A DNA stretch of 64,000 nt from Epiperipatus broadwayi (taxonomy: Eukaryota > Onychophora > Udeonychophora > Euonychophora > Peripatidae), in NCBI GenBank assembly GCA_028023455.1, contig JAQFVV010000112.1, positions 1,366,001 through 1,430,000 on the forward strand. Reading direction: 5' to 3'. Positions within the stretch are counted from its first letter, which is position 1. Each line of letters starts with the position of its first letter. A program made the position numbers and the translations under genes. The notes under the pieces were generated by a model. The model was not told the origin of the DNA. It worked only from the letters and a program-made list of their open reading frames with translations, and did not search any database. Of this stretch, positions 37,459-48,489 are shown in pieces.

Positions 37459-38067
37459 TAATTTAATAATATCCCATTTAATATAATACTTATAATATAG
37501 AGAGTCTATCTTCCCTATGAAAATAATCATCATGTTGATCCTAAACCATTTATTTTGAAGTCTTGCATTGTTTATTCATTTTACATATTGAAGTGTGATT
37601 TTATGATAGTGGACTCTTTAGTATGTCATATTTAGCATGTTGATCATATTGATTGATTTTATGATCTTATTGTATTTTTAAAATTCTACAGAGCATTCTC
37701 AAATAAAAATGTTCTAATGCTTTTATATTGTGGATGGAGTGTTCAGGTTCATTTTCATAGAAATTAGGTAAAATAACAGCTCTATACATGGCCAATTTAA
37801 TTGCAGTAGTCCCCCCCCCCCCAATGAAATACTCTACCGTTTAACTTGTTAAAAGCAGCAGCACCCTGGTAGAGTCTGTGTTTCACCTCAACATCAAACC
37901 ACTTTTCTATTCATAAAACTATCCAGGTATTTACCTGATTTACATTCTCATGTTGAGAAATCATTTAAACTAATGAGGACTTCTCTTCAGCCACTGTCTG
38001 ATAAAGAATTTGAGTTTTTTAAACATTAATTGATAGCCTAACTGGCAAAAATAGCACAAACATCTGC
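37459..38067. other. AT-rich spacer
   Basis: No gene. A 12-C tract lies at 37811-37822. Confidence 0.45.
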
Positions 38068-38075
38068 ATACTGTA

Positions 38076-38222
38076 ACAGCCCGTGATCACCAGGCTAGAA
38101 ACTAGTCTGAGGATATTGCATGAATAGGCACTAGATGGAGATTTTATGCACAAACCTTCTTGCACCCATTGATTACTCTGGCTTCCACTGAATGGCACTA
38201 CCTTATGGGGAGTTTTGCCTGT
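38076..38222. mobile_element. Foldback family-A half copy with 8-bp duplication
   Basis: The piece matches the right arm of 9297-9662: GGCTAGAAACTAGTCTG, then GCACTAGATGGAGATTTTAT, GCAC..ACC, TGATTACTCTGGCTTCCACT and GAGTTTTGCCTGT. It starts ACAG and ends CTGT. The octamer ATACTGTA occurs immediately on both sides (38068-38075 and 38223-38230), consistent with the 8-bp target duplication that hAT-type transposases make. So this half element may have moved as a unit, rather than being a decayed full copy. Confidence 0.75.
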
Positions 38223-38714
38223 ATACTGTAAATTCAGAAACCATGGAGAAGTTCTTGTTTTCATTTTTAATCAATTCAAATTTTTACTTTAACAAATAAT
38301 TATTTTTATCATAATAATTTGGTTAATAAACTTGTATTTCACTCACACTAGCTAAAAACTATTTACTTGCTTCTGTTTCAGTAATAGAGATGTAGTATAG
38401 TATTATTTCTATATGTTAATATTTTTATTTCTGGAATATTTTTAATAAGGATGCATATCATTTTAATGTGCCTGTATATTAAAACTTGAAAATAATATTT
38501 AGTTATAAAAAAGAAATATTGGAAAAATTATAAAAAAAAAAAATTAATGTATTTCAATTGCACAAAAATCTTTTTACAGAAATAATACTTCATTACATTG
38601 CATTTAGCAAATAAATTAACTTATTATCAGCATAATTAGAATAATTTTTATCTTATTATATGCTTATTCTATATATATTGTATATAATATCCCTGTAGAA
38701 AGATAATTATTTTT

Positions 38715-39060
38715 TTCTAAGCTGTCTGTAGTGCCATTGTGTGTTGTGTAACAATATAGTTTTATTATTCACCACAAAAATTTTGGGGTGCTAGCACGTT
38801 TGTGGATTATCTTCAATACTCTCCTTGCCATCATGAAATCTTGCAAACATCTCATGACTCATGGTTTTACTGCCATATCCAGTTTGAATCATTTCAAACA
38901 TTTCAGTAGCAGTTTTTCTCAGTTTAAAACAAAATTTAATGTTAGCACCTTATTCCATCATGGTTTAAGGTACACACTGTCACATTTCATGATATCACTC
39001 GTTGTCCAGATATATTAGTGCCTTAATATTTCTGTACTGAATAGCTATAATATGTCGCTA
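38715..39060 (+). mobile_element. Family-C terminal-inverted-repeat element
   Basis: Starts near TAGTGCCATTGTGTG, then has ATTCACCACAAAAATTTTGG, GGTGCTAGCAC and a core containing TCTTCAATACTCTCCTTGCC, TGAATCATTTCAAACATTTC and CACTGTCACATTTCATGATA. It ends with TGAATAGCTATAATATGTCG. The core is in plus orientation, as at 46800-47205 and opposite to 19978-20420 and 43600-44000. The 76-codon opening within it is incidental. Confidence 0.6.
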
Positions 39061-39299
39061 CATAATCTGTGTTTTGGGATAGAATGCCAGTAGCTGAGAC
39101 ACATATATATTGTCTACCAATTACAGATTGAGTAATTAACTAATAGAATACTAAGACTAAGAAATTGAACATTGTTAGTGATAATTTATCATTCTTTACC
39201 ATACTCTTAATATCATTTATTTTAGCATCTCACATAAACTTTATTGATTTTATACTGTAAAGATACATTTTTTTTTTTTTTGTTTCTACATTCTTATAT

Positions 39300-40760
39300 A
39301 GCTTTTACATGATGGAACAAGAAGAAACATTATTATTATAAGTGAAAAATTATAGGTATTTGAAATGAACACTAGTGTTATACAAGGGTGTGTACTTATT
39401 CCAACATTGTTTTTGATTTTTATGATTCCGGTCTTTGGAATTATTAATTGTCAGATTAATGAAACAGGCATATGGATGTGATGTAGATTTGATGGTGGAA
39501 TTTTTAATTTATTCAATTTAAAGTGAAAACAAAAGCTTGATGTTCTTGGATTCTGGATTTATATATAGTATTCTGAACTTTGTGCTACTTCTCCCAGTTC
39601 AAAAAAAAAAAGATTTGCAGAATGTACTTAAATGTTTTTAATGTGTCAAAGCGTCAGCCGGGAAGCGAACCCCAGGACAACTGCTTGTAAGGTAGCTATG
39701 CTAACCACTCAGCCATCAATGCTTGACTACTTAATGTTTTGAATGTAACATATAAAAGACTGGTTAATTAATTAATATTCAAAAAACTAGAGTTGTTTAT
39801 CAGCGAATGGTTGTAGTAAAAACCTTAACAACTTTTTATTTGGATGATTATCAACCTGAGGATATAAATCAGTTTAAATATCATGGTAGTTCTGTGAGTA
39901 GAAAAATGGAGTTAGTTGCCAAAATGCAGCACAGACTACTCCTTTTAACAAGTTAGAAGATAGAGCATATCATCATAGGGAAGTAACTACTGCAACTGAG
40001 TATAGCTCTCATTTGTCTTAAAGTTTGCACTGATGATATTTAGTAGAAATTATATATTGAACAATTTTCATCTTTTAATATTAATTGTTAAATGTCTATA
40101 CAAAAATTTAAACTTTATTAAATCTATTCATATACATTTAACTATTAGTAATAGCCATAGGTTGGTACTGTTTTGAGTCATATTCTCTTTTCAAGTGTTA
40201 GGCCAACAATGCCTGAAGAAAAGGGAGAATAATACAATTCAAAATGTGATATATTAATCTGTGTATTATTATTAGCAGTTGAATATTTTTTTCTAAAGAC
40301 ATTTAGCAAATAATATTAGATGATGGAAATATTCCAACATATAATTACTTCTAAATTAGCATTTATTTTATCTAATATATTGTATGGCTGTAAGGTTTGA
40401 ACACTAAAAGCATGAGAAAAGTTTGTATTTAAGGATGCTCAGTAAAAATTTAAAAATACAACAGCAAGATCATAAAATCAGTCAATGTGTTTTTTAATTT
40501 GCTGGATATGATATTACAGAGCCCACGATTATGAAATCATACCTTTAATGAATTGGACATGTAAAATGTATGAACTTTTAATATTACAAGGATTATATCA
40601 AAGTCATCTTAAAGAAATGCAATGTTGAAGTCAGATATGGAGAACTACAATTAGACATGATATTGAAGTCTATCAAAAAAAAAAGTTTTCCACAGGAAAA
40701 GTTAAAAGACAGCATAGCAAAATGTCAAATAAGCAGAAAACAACCATTGTGATTCACGGA
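39300..40760 (+). pseudogene. Third LINE lineage, RT remnant
   Basis: In broken frames the plus strand reads VIQGCVLIPTLFLIFM near 39377-39425 (usual form ..QGCVL.PTLF), GIWMWCRFDGGIFNLFNLK near 39468-39525, ELCATSPS near 39570 and DLQNVLKCF near 39612. After the SINE insertion it continues with a LDDYQPEDINQFKYHGSSVS block near 39840-39900, LYGCKV near 40380, and a GHV..M segment near 40550. The second catalytic Asp region is not intact. Its sequence differs from both the RTE copies and the 8370-11100 lineage. Stops and at least one insertion (about 40010-40330) disrupt it. Confidence 0.65.
39645..39727 (-). mobile_element. tRNA-like SINE inserted in LINE
   Basis: The minus strand reads GCATTGATGGCTGAGTGGTT, then AGCATAGCTACCTTACAAGC and GGGGTTCGCTTCCCGGCTGA. 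It has box A (TGGCTGAGTGGTTAG), box B (GGGTTCGCTTCCC) and a CTTACAA loop resembling a Val-type anticodon loop. It is flanked by TACTTAAATGTTTTTAATGT (39625-39644) and a near-identical sequence from 39728, a target-site duplication of about 19 bp, which proves insertion into the LINE. There is hardly any body beyond the tRNA-like part. The sequence at 52063-52160 shares the head and the GACAC-TTAAAAA tail. Confidence 0.75.
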
Positions 40761-40929
40761 TTGGTATCTATAGTCATTACAAAACTTACTTCTAGAGTAG
40801 TTTTTTATTATTCTTAGAGTTAGATTGGCCATACTTATTTACGAGAGGCTGATGTTACTATTGCTTACTTCAAAATATATTATGAGTATATTCACATAGT
40901 AATGATATAAAGAAAATTAATATTGTAAA

Positions 40930-41065
40930 AGTGTATTTAGTAAACAAATTGAATTAATTTTATTAGTCTCAATATAATCCCCTCTTGTATGAAGACATTT
41001 ATTTAGCCTGGATATAAGTTCATTGCTTAAAGATGTTTTATAGTTCTTCATTCATCAGAAACCTC
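40930..41065 (-). pseudogene. Possible mariner-type transposase C-terminus
   Basis: The minus strand from about 41055 reads LSNELISRLNKCLHTRGDYI then E and continues open for about 20 codons. The ...R..KC....GDYIE signature is typical of the C-terminus of mariner-family transposases. Nothing upstream of it is secure, so this is at most a small relic. Confidence 0.4.
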
Positions 41066-42404
41066 TACTTATTGTGCATCAAATTCATAGTTTTACTTTG
41101 ATGCATTTTGCCTATTCATTATATTACTTGTAATGGTATTAAATCTGTCAGTGAATTTCAGTTGAAGCCCCTCTTAAATTTTTTTATTTTCTATTGAAAG
41201 TCAGTTAACTGCATTTTGTATTTGGTGACATTTGGAATAAACTTGACCATCTAAACTTGCAATTTAACATTATTTGGTAATAAGTATGTTTTTCGATTAT
41301 CTGATGCACACATATATATTACGCATGTATGTATATCCTGTCCAACTATTTTTAACAAGATGAATTCATGTCATTGTTTTTGCTAAAGATCAATGCCATG
41401 CTAATTTTAAATATTCTGTATTAGCGGTTATTTGTGTGTGTGTGTGTATTATTTCAAGAATCAATATTAGACAAAGTCAGAGCTATTTTTAATTCCAGAT
41501 TGAAAAACAGTTTATCATTCTCAAAACTTAATGATTTTTTTTTCTTCTTAAATGTGTCTATATATATGTTGTGGTTCAGTTATTTTTGGCTAAGGGTCTA
41601 CTAAAAACAAAAAAACGTTTTGTAAACTTTAAGTTTGTGATGGGAAAGGTTAATTTAATTAAATAATTTGTATCTAATTTACTGAAAGGTAACTGAGAGA
41701 ATTACCACTTTATTTTAGTGAAATAGTGCAAATAAATATCTTCATTTTTTTTTATAGACAGCACTAATAAAAAGTACAGTACCCTCTTCAATTTCTACTG
41801 AATTCTATTCCAAACCTTTCTATGGATATCTGAAAATAGCATATTATAATGTGTGTTTAATATATATATACACCTACACCAATAATACAGTTTAATTGTT
41901 AAAATAATAAAAAGAAAGAGATACCACTTGTCAAGCACAAAAGATATGAAAATGATTTGGGAGATGGCTCATAATAATATTCATGCAAACAGATGTATAT
42001 GAAATTTATGAATTTGTAGCTATTTAAAAAATATTTTTTTCAGTCTGAATGGTGAGTCTTTGGATACACTGAGGAAGCATATATATAATGAATTTTTAAT
42101 TATAGACAGAAAAATGTTATTACATCTAGATATTTTGCAATTCATATTTATTCAACAATCACAAAATAATATATATTTAAAAAACACAAGACATAAATAA
42201 ATGATCTAAGAAATACAAAAATACCCTAAAAAATTAGTTTCTTAAACTTTTCCAAATAAAAGCATGGAGCAATCAAATTTAGCAATTTCACATGTCAGAT
42301 TCCCAAAAAGATTACCCTCACTTTCTTGTATCAATGCCAATCTATTCAAAATTGACATTAATTGCAAATTTATGTAAATAATTCTTTGGGAATTCTAAAC
42401 ATGA
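41066..42404. other. AT-rich gene-free spacer
   Basis: No gene is recognised. A (GT)n run lies near 41432-41447. Confidence 0.4.
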
Positions 42405-42615
42405 ACACCCCATATTTTTATTCATGAAAATTGAAGAAAATGTATTTCTTACCTTTTAGTACTTTCATGTGAATAAAAAGCATTTCATTTTTATATTTTT
42501 TTATTTTCTACTTTTTGAGCTTTTATATAATTCCAGAAATTACAATTGGGGAAAGTTTCAATACAGTTTAGTATTGCTAGGTGGCAATTGCTAAAGCTGT
42601 TTGTTTGCCAACTCT
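42405..42615 (-). repeat. Family-D element, second copy
   Basis: Read on the minus strand, this parallels 7850-8040: a TATTGCCACCTAGC-like start, then the AATTTCTGGAATTATATAA block, AAAAGTAGAAAATAAAAAAA, TTATTCACATGAAAGTACTA and ATTTTCTTCAATTTTCATG. The inverted second arm of the 7850 copy is not evident here. Confidence 0.55.
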
Positions 42616-43599
42616 AAAAAAATGTGTTTGTCATCAGGAGCACATTCAAATGCAAAGTGTCAACTAAATCAGGAAATTGTAAAATGGTTGAAAATTGAGA
42701 CACAAGAATTCATAGGCAAATAAAAAACAGAATAAGTTAAAAGTGTATAATAAAACAAGAACTAAAATATCAAAAGACAACTTGTGGAGATTTGAATGCT
42801 GATTTTGTTTTGTTTTTATAATGAAGCTAACAAATTTAACATCATTTCAGTTAATGATTTTAATATACATTTGAATCTAATATTTTAGTTGACTTTCTAT
42901 TTGACTTGCTAAGATTCATTGCTGGTAAATGTTAATGATCAATCATAATGATTTTTTAAAAAAAAATTATTTTTGAATATATGAAATGGATAATTTTTTT
43001 AAATGTGATTACAAATAATCGGGTGCTTCTATCAGTATTATAAAATAAAAAACAAGCTATTGACAGTTTTGTCCTTCCTTGGAAGCTGATCATTTTTTTA
43101 TTTTGGTAAACATCACTATCAACCTCTCCATTCTCTCTCTCTCTCTCTCTTTTTTATTTTTAATAAGTAAATTTTAACTCTTTGAGGATAGTAAATGAGA
43201 AGTATTATCTTGTATGAGTTTTTATTTCTTTGTTATCCTATTCAAGTCTTTTTAAAACCAATTTATCAAATAGCTGCAGTCTTTTAGATTATGACCTGTT
43301 TGGCCTGAAAGCTTGCCTAAATCAGTATAAATATTTGGTAGATAATAAATAGCCTTCATAAAAAAATTTAACATTGAATGAAAGATTAAAAAAAATAAAA
43401 TAATCAATTCAGTGTAGTTTATTAAAAATTTAATATACTGATACAATATATAAATATATATTTGTAATAAGCTAGTTTGCTATCATGAATGAAACAATGG
43501 CAAATATATATGTATGTAGTGTGTCTCTGAAATGATAATTGATAACTGTCCCTTCAAAATGCCTAGAGTGTTATTTTTGAATCTACATATTTTTGTATA
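42616..43599. other. AT-rich gene-free spacer
   Basis: Contains a short (CT)n microsatellite at about 43132-43151. No gene is seen; the minus opening at 43252-43446 is unsupported. Confidence 0.4.
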
Positions 43600-44000
43600 G
43601 TGGCATACTCATTCACCACGAAAAATTTTAGGCACTTATATGTGTACATTAGGAGTTATGACATGAAATGTGACAGTATGTTTCATATCTTAATCTATGG
43701 TAGAATAACATACTAACATAAAATTTTTGTTTAAAATTGGGCAAAACTGCCACTGACATGTTTGAAATGATTCAAACTGAGTTTGGCAGTAAAGCCATGC
43801 ATTACAAGAATGTTTTTAAGTGATTTACAAGATTTCATGATATGAAAGTATTAAGGTACCTTAAAATTTTGAAGTGAATAGCTAAGCTATCACTAGTTAA
43901 CATACATATTGATTCAGATATGACATTGCAGGCAGCTTGGAGAGAGATCCAGTAATTTTTTGATTGGGGCACACTATGCAGATCAGTCTGACAATTGTAA
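43600..44000 (-). mobile_element. Family-C terminal-inverted-repeat element
   Basis: Left end ATTCACCACGAAAAATTTTA, right end TAAAATTTTGAAGTGAATAG and then CTAAGCTATCAC, forming inverted ends. The core is the reverse complement of the core at 46800-47205 (TGAAATGATTCAAACTGAGT and GAAATGTGACAGTATGTTTC). The right flank GCAGGCAGCTTGGAGAGAGA matches the right flank of the copies at 19978 and 46800. Confidence 0.65.
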
Positions 44001-46339
44001 ATTATTTATGTATTTAATTATCATAGACTTTTATTTGCCCTTTCCATATTTTTAGCATATTTTCTTTTAGCACCTCATTTTTTTACTATTGTACTAAAGA
44101 TACAACTGCTTTTCAGAGCATTCTGCTAGTTTGTTCTAATCAACGTAAGCACACTTTGGGAAATCACAACCTAATAATATACCAAGAATAAACAGTATAT
44201 ATATTCATAGAATAATCAAAATAAGTCCACAGATTTTCTGCTTCAAAAAAGATTTAAGATTGTTTACATTGAATGCAATGGTAGAAAAAGGTAGTTAAGA
44301 GTCACAGATCATTATCAACTCTGATAGTGCCATGAATAAATGATTAAATAGCATGTGACAGCGTATTCTGGATGATATAGGATTAAAGCTTTAAATATAA
44401 AACAGATTTCTCCAAAAATGCTTGATGCACTGAAGCAATTTACTCTGTACGGTAAGCATAAATGTTAATGTCTTAATTGTCTTACCATAGACTAACATGC
44501 ATTTGCTAAGTTATAAGAGAGATGTCTTATGAAGTAAAAAAATGTTATTTCATTTTACAGTAAGATTTTCTGATTGAAATTTCAAATGACAGGAAAAAAT
44601 CATGATGAAAATAGCTTTTGTATCTTAAAAACTGTAAGAAGTTTTCTAATGTTATAATGTAGATCTAAATTTACAGCAATGATAATGGGAAAGTAGTAAC
44701 AGATTACTATCATGGCAGTGTTATAATAAATAAAAATTGTACGATTTTCTGTATAGTAGGCCATATAACATTTGACCAAGTGTGATGTAATTGACCAGAC
44801 AATTTATTTTCCTCAACCAAGCTTTAGTTTTTAAACCTATTACTGCACTAAATTGTACAAGGAACTGGTGTTATTATTTTATCATAGAGTTTGTTTGTTA
44901 AGACTGCTGTTTATCGTCTACCAGAAAGTATATAAAGAGGTCGACCAAAAAGCAGGTATACCTAATTTTGTATTGTTACATTTACATCATGCAATGCAAA
45001 ATGGAAATGTATATTGTACCAACAATACTTTTTTTATATATATAAATAAAAATAGAAGTAGGTGACAGGAAGTTGATATATATTTTGTGAGCCTGTCAAA
45101 AGAAATGTAAATTATAAAAAGGATTATGTTTAATTACTCAGAATAATATTTCTCAACCTTTCTTCATGATTCCATGTTTTTCATTGTATTTTTTTTTAAA
45201 TCTATATATATGTTCAGGACAGTCTTAATTTTATGGGCAATTGGGATTATAATTTAGGCATGCCCAAGAGATGTAACAAGATTCAAAACCCCAAGATGCA
45301 TCAAATAATTTATTGACTGTTGTTGATGAAAATTTTTCAAATTTGAAAGAAAGGAGAAATAAATATATACATCACTTGGACAAAAAATATTTTTATCAAC
45401 TGATTTCATGCAAATTTAAAATAATATTTCAAATTTATGATTAGAATAATAACAATACTAAACCCAGACCATGGACTACTCGTATTTATTACAAGAAATG
45501 GTATTGCTGGTACTACTTTTTTTTTTTTTGCATGCATTCATTTTATTTCTTTTGTAACTATAAAAGATAATATTGCTTCAAGCTTTTATGGATCCTGTCA
45601 GGGCATTACTGTCCCACCTACCCTAAAACATTGGTTTTAGTCTAGAATGCTGAATATACTCACAAAAAATGGGAGAATATGAGAGATGCTAAAAATTTAA
45701 TGAAAGAATCCGATAGACATGGTGAAAGATTTTAGCCAAATAAAAGGAGAGCCACTGTGGATTATGACTTAATTAACAAACATTTAAGCACACACTGCCA
45801 TTTTAGAGCCAATATTTTTTAATATAATCGCCACAATGCAGAAGTAATGATGCCCATGATTAGAAGAATGACAATTTTTGTTTTTCCCAAGCATTGAAAG
45901 AATTTGTATGGCAACCAATAAATTGATCATGTGTGCACATTTGAATGTTATCTATCTATTGTGCAAATATTATTTCAAACAATACTTACAACTTTTAAAG
46001 ATATACTACTCCAGTTTATATAGTTATTGTGATCAATTATTAGTTTGAGGAACACAATGATGTTATACATCTACCATGACTCGAATTGCCTGTTTCTTTG
46101 TGAATTAATCTTGAGCAACAAATGAAAGGTTATCTTTCACTAGTATTCTTCAAAGAGCCTGGGATTTTTCTCTGTGAAGAATAGCTTAATACTTTTTTTT
46201 ACATTCTGTTCAAATATATTTAATTAAATATAACTGTTTTCAGTTGCAGGTAGTGTTACCACAATAAACACATGACATATTTTATTTTGTTTACTCTCCT
46301 TGGATGCATATATGAAGGATTTTATATACTAGTTGTGCC
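44001..46339. other. AT-rich gene-free stretch
   Basis: No supported gene. Openings at 44853-45065 and 45437-45640 show no motif or family resemblance. Confidence 0.4.
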
Positions 46340-46720
46340 ATTAATATGGATTCAAATTCAGACTGAATAAACTTGAATATTTTTACAGTAGACTTTGGGT
46401 TTGTTTTTGTTTTTTCAAATAGTCATCTCACAGCTGTTATCCATTCAGTATTGATCACTTATTGGGTATTTAGTTAGAAGGATACAATAAAAGTGAAAAA
46501 CGCTTAAATCCTTATAACCCAGCATTAGCAAGCCTGGTCAGTACTGCTTTTTGTTTGATTGTTTCTTTGTGAGGAGTTGTTAGAGATCATTGCCCTGCTC
46601 TTAGTTATTTAAAAGCTGTTTATCTATATACCATATATTATAATATTAAGATTATTACTGTGTGAAAATTGGTTGTTATTACCAATATTTATTGGAGAAA
46701 TTGATAATGATAAATTTTTT
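46340..46720 (+). repeat. LTR-like sequence, 5' of gypsy remnant
   Basis: The last 150 bp or so (about 46570-46715) align with about 51195-51340: both contain TATTATAATATTAAGAT, an AAAAGCT block before it and a TTTATTGG block after it. The first part (AATAAACTTGAAT, then ACAGTAGACTT) aligns with 55465-55497. The pair brackets the gypsy remnant at 48490-51150 in the expected arrangement. Clean TG...CA ends could not be fixed because of divergence. Confidence 0.5.
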
Positions 46721-46799
46721 TTTTCATCGAGACAATTATTTTGTCCAATGCAAACATGTTTTTCTGAAGCTCATACAACATTAGCTGTATGTCAAATTA

Positions 46800-47205
46800 C
46801 TTGCAGCACCATCTTTAAATGACACATGTTACATAGTGATAGTTTAACTATTTTAACAAAAAATTTAAGGCACTACTGTGTTTTGTATCTTTGTAGATCA
46901 TCTTCAATACTTTTCCTGCCATTATGAAATCTTACAAACTATTTGAAAATATTCTTGCAACTCATGATCCCACTGCCATCTACACTTTAAATCATTTCAA
47001 ACATTTCGCCCAATTAAAAAAAAAGTTAACATTAGCATGTATTAAAGTATGAAACACGATGTCACATTCCATGGCATATCTTATTTTGTAGTGATTACAT
47101 AAACTATGTCACTACATAAACACATTGATTTAGAGATGGTGCTGTAGGCAACTTGGAGAGAGAATCAGCCATGTTTTCACTAGGATACTCTGTGTATTTA
47201 TACAG
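46800..47205 (+). mobile_element. Family-C element within gypsy 5' region
   Basis: Left end TTGCAGCACCATCTTTAAAT and right end ATTTAGAGATGGTGCTGTAG are inverse copies, and inside them GTGATAGTTTAACTA matches the end of the 19978 copy. The core is in plus orientation (TCTTCAATACTTTTCCTGCC, AATCATTTCAAACATTTC). It lies between the LTR-like sequence and the gag-like region of the gypsy remnant. Confidence 0.65.
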
Positions 47206-48489
47206 TCAGTTTCCTACTTATGTAAAACCAACATACATAAATTCATACATTAAAAAACTTACAAAATACACAAAATCTATACAAAATTACAATATGATAT
47301 TTAAAGTGCATCATATTCTTCAAAATTGAATAATAATTCAATCTAATAGTGATAGAAAGGGGAGAAGTGCTTAGATTTGTTAACAGATAAATATGCTAAT
47401 CAATGTTAAAGAAATTAAAATATTTTTCATTCTTTAGTGACAAACTTATTTGTCATATCAAAATTGAAAAATGAGCAAATATTCTTTCATTCATTAGTAA
47501 TGTCAAAATTAGTAATTGTAGAGCTTCCATTATTTATGATGTTTTGAATAACATATGCCTTATTAAAATGTTTTCATTTCATAATACTATAATCATGATC
47601 ATTAAAAGTTTTTGATGAATGGACTGTGTCTGTGTATAATATATACAAGAAAGTAAATAAAGATTATTTTTACTCTGTTATTACATGCAGACAATGCATG
47701 AATAAATTTTCTTATTGTTTTAAACTTTAGAAAATTTGCATATGTCAATCATACATTTATGTGTAAATTATGCAAATGATTAACAATTAGTTATAATTGG
47801 ACTCTTGTATAAAAACCCGTTTAGATTTATGTCTGCACTAATTTTGTGCTAACCGGTGCTAAGGAAAAGCTAATGAAAGCCAATGTGTATTATGAAGATA
47901 CTGAAAGAATTAATAATGCCCTATGAAGTAATAAGCACTAGGATGATTTGCTATCATAGGGTCGATTGGTAGTCTACATAATAATGTTATAGTTATAATA
48001 GATATGTTTCTTACATATATATATATATATGTTGCAATTATTCCCAAATGGAAGCATGCAAGACTTTCTTCATTTAATAGACACTACAATAGAAATATAT
48101 TTATCTATTGAGGTGTGTAGAAAGAGATATACATATGCAAGATTTTATTTATGGTCTGTAGAGATTTCTACTAAATTCTCTTACCATTTTCTACTAATTA
48201 TTCTTTTTTTATTTGTTATTAATATTAAGTAAATTTATTTTGTTACAATAAACTTGTATTTAGATTTATTTAAAACACATCAATGCAGTTTAATGATATT
48301 CAGGGCATAGAAGAATGGTGAAATTGACAGCTTATGAAGACCTTGGGCAAATATAACAATAGTGAAAGTTGACAATTGTTAAAATCTGTGTTAAAATCTG
48401 AATAGGATTGTAGCAGAATAGCACTAATATAAATCAATGTGTAGATTATTAGAGTAAGAAAATGGCATTACTAAGCAACAACTTTTGTA
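47206..48489. other. AT-rich stretch before gag-like region
   Basis: No clear coding homology. It contains a TATATATATATATA run near 48017-48031. It may be the decayed leader of the gypsy element. Confidence 0.35.
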
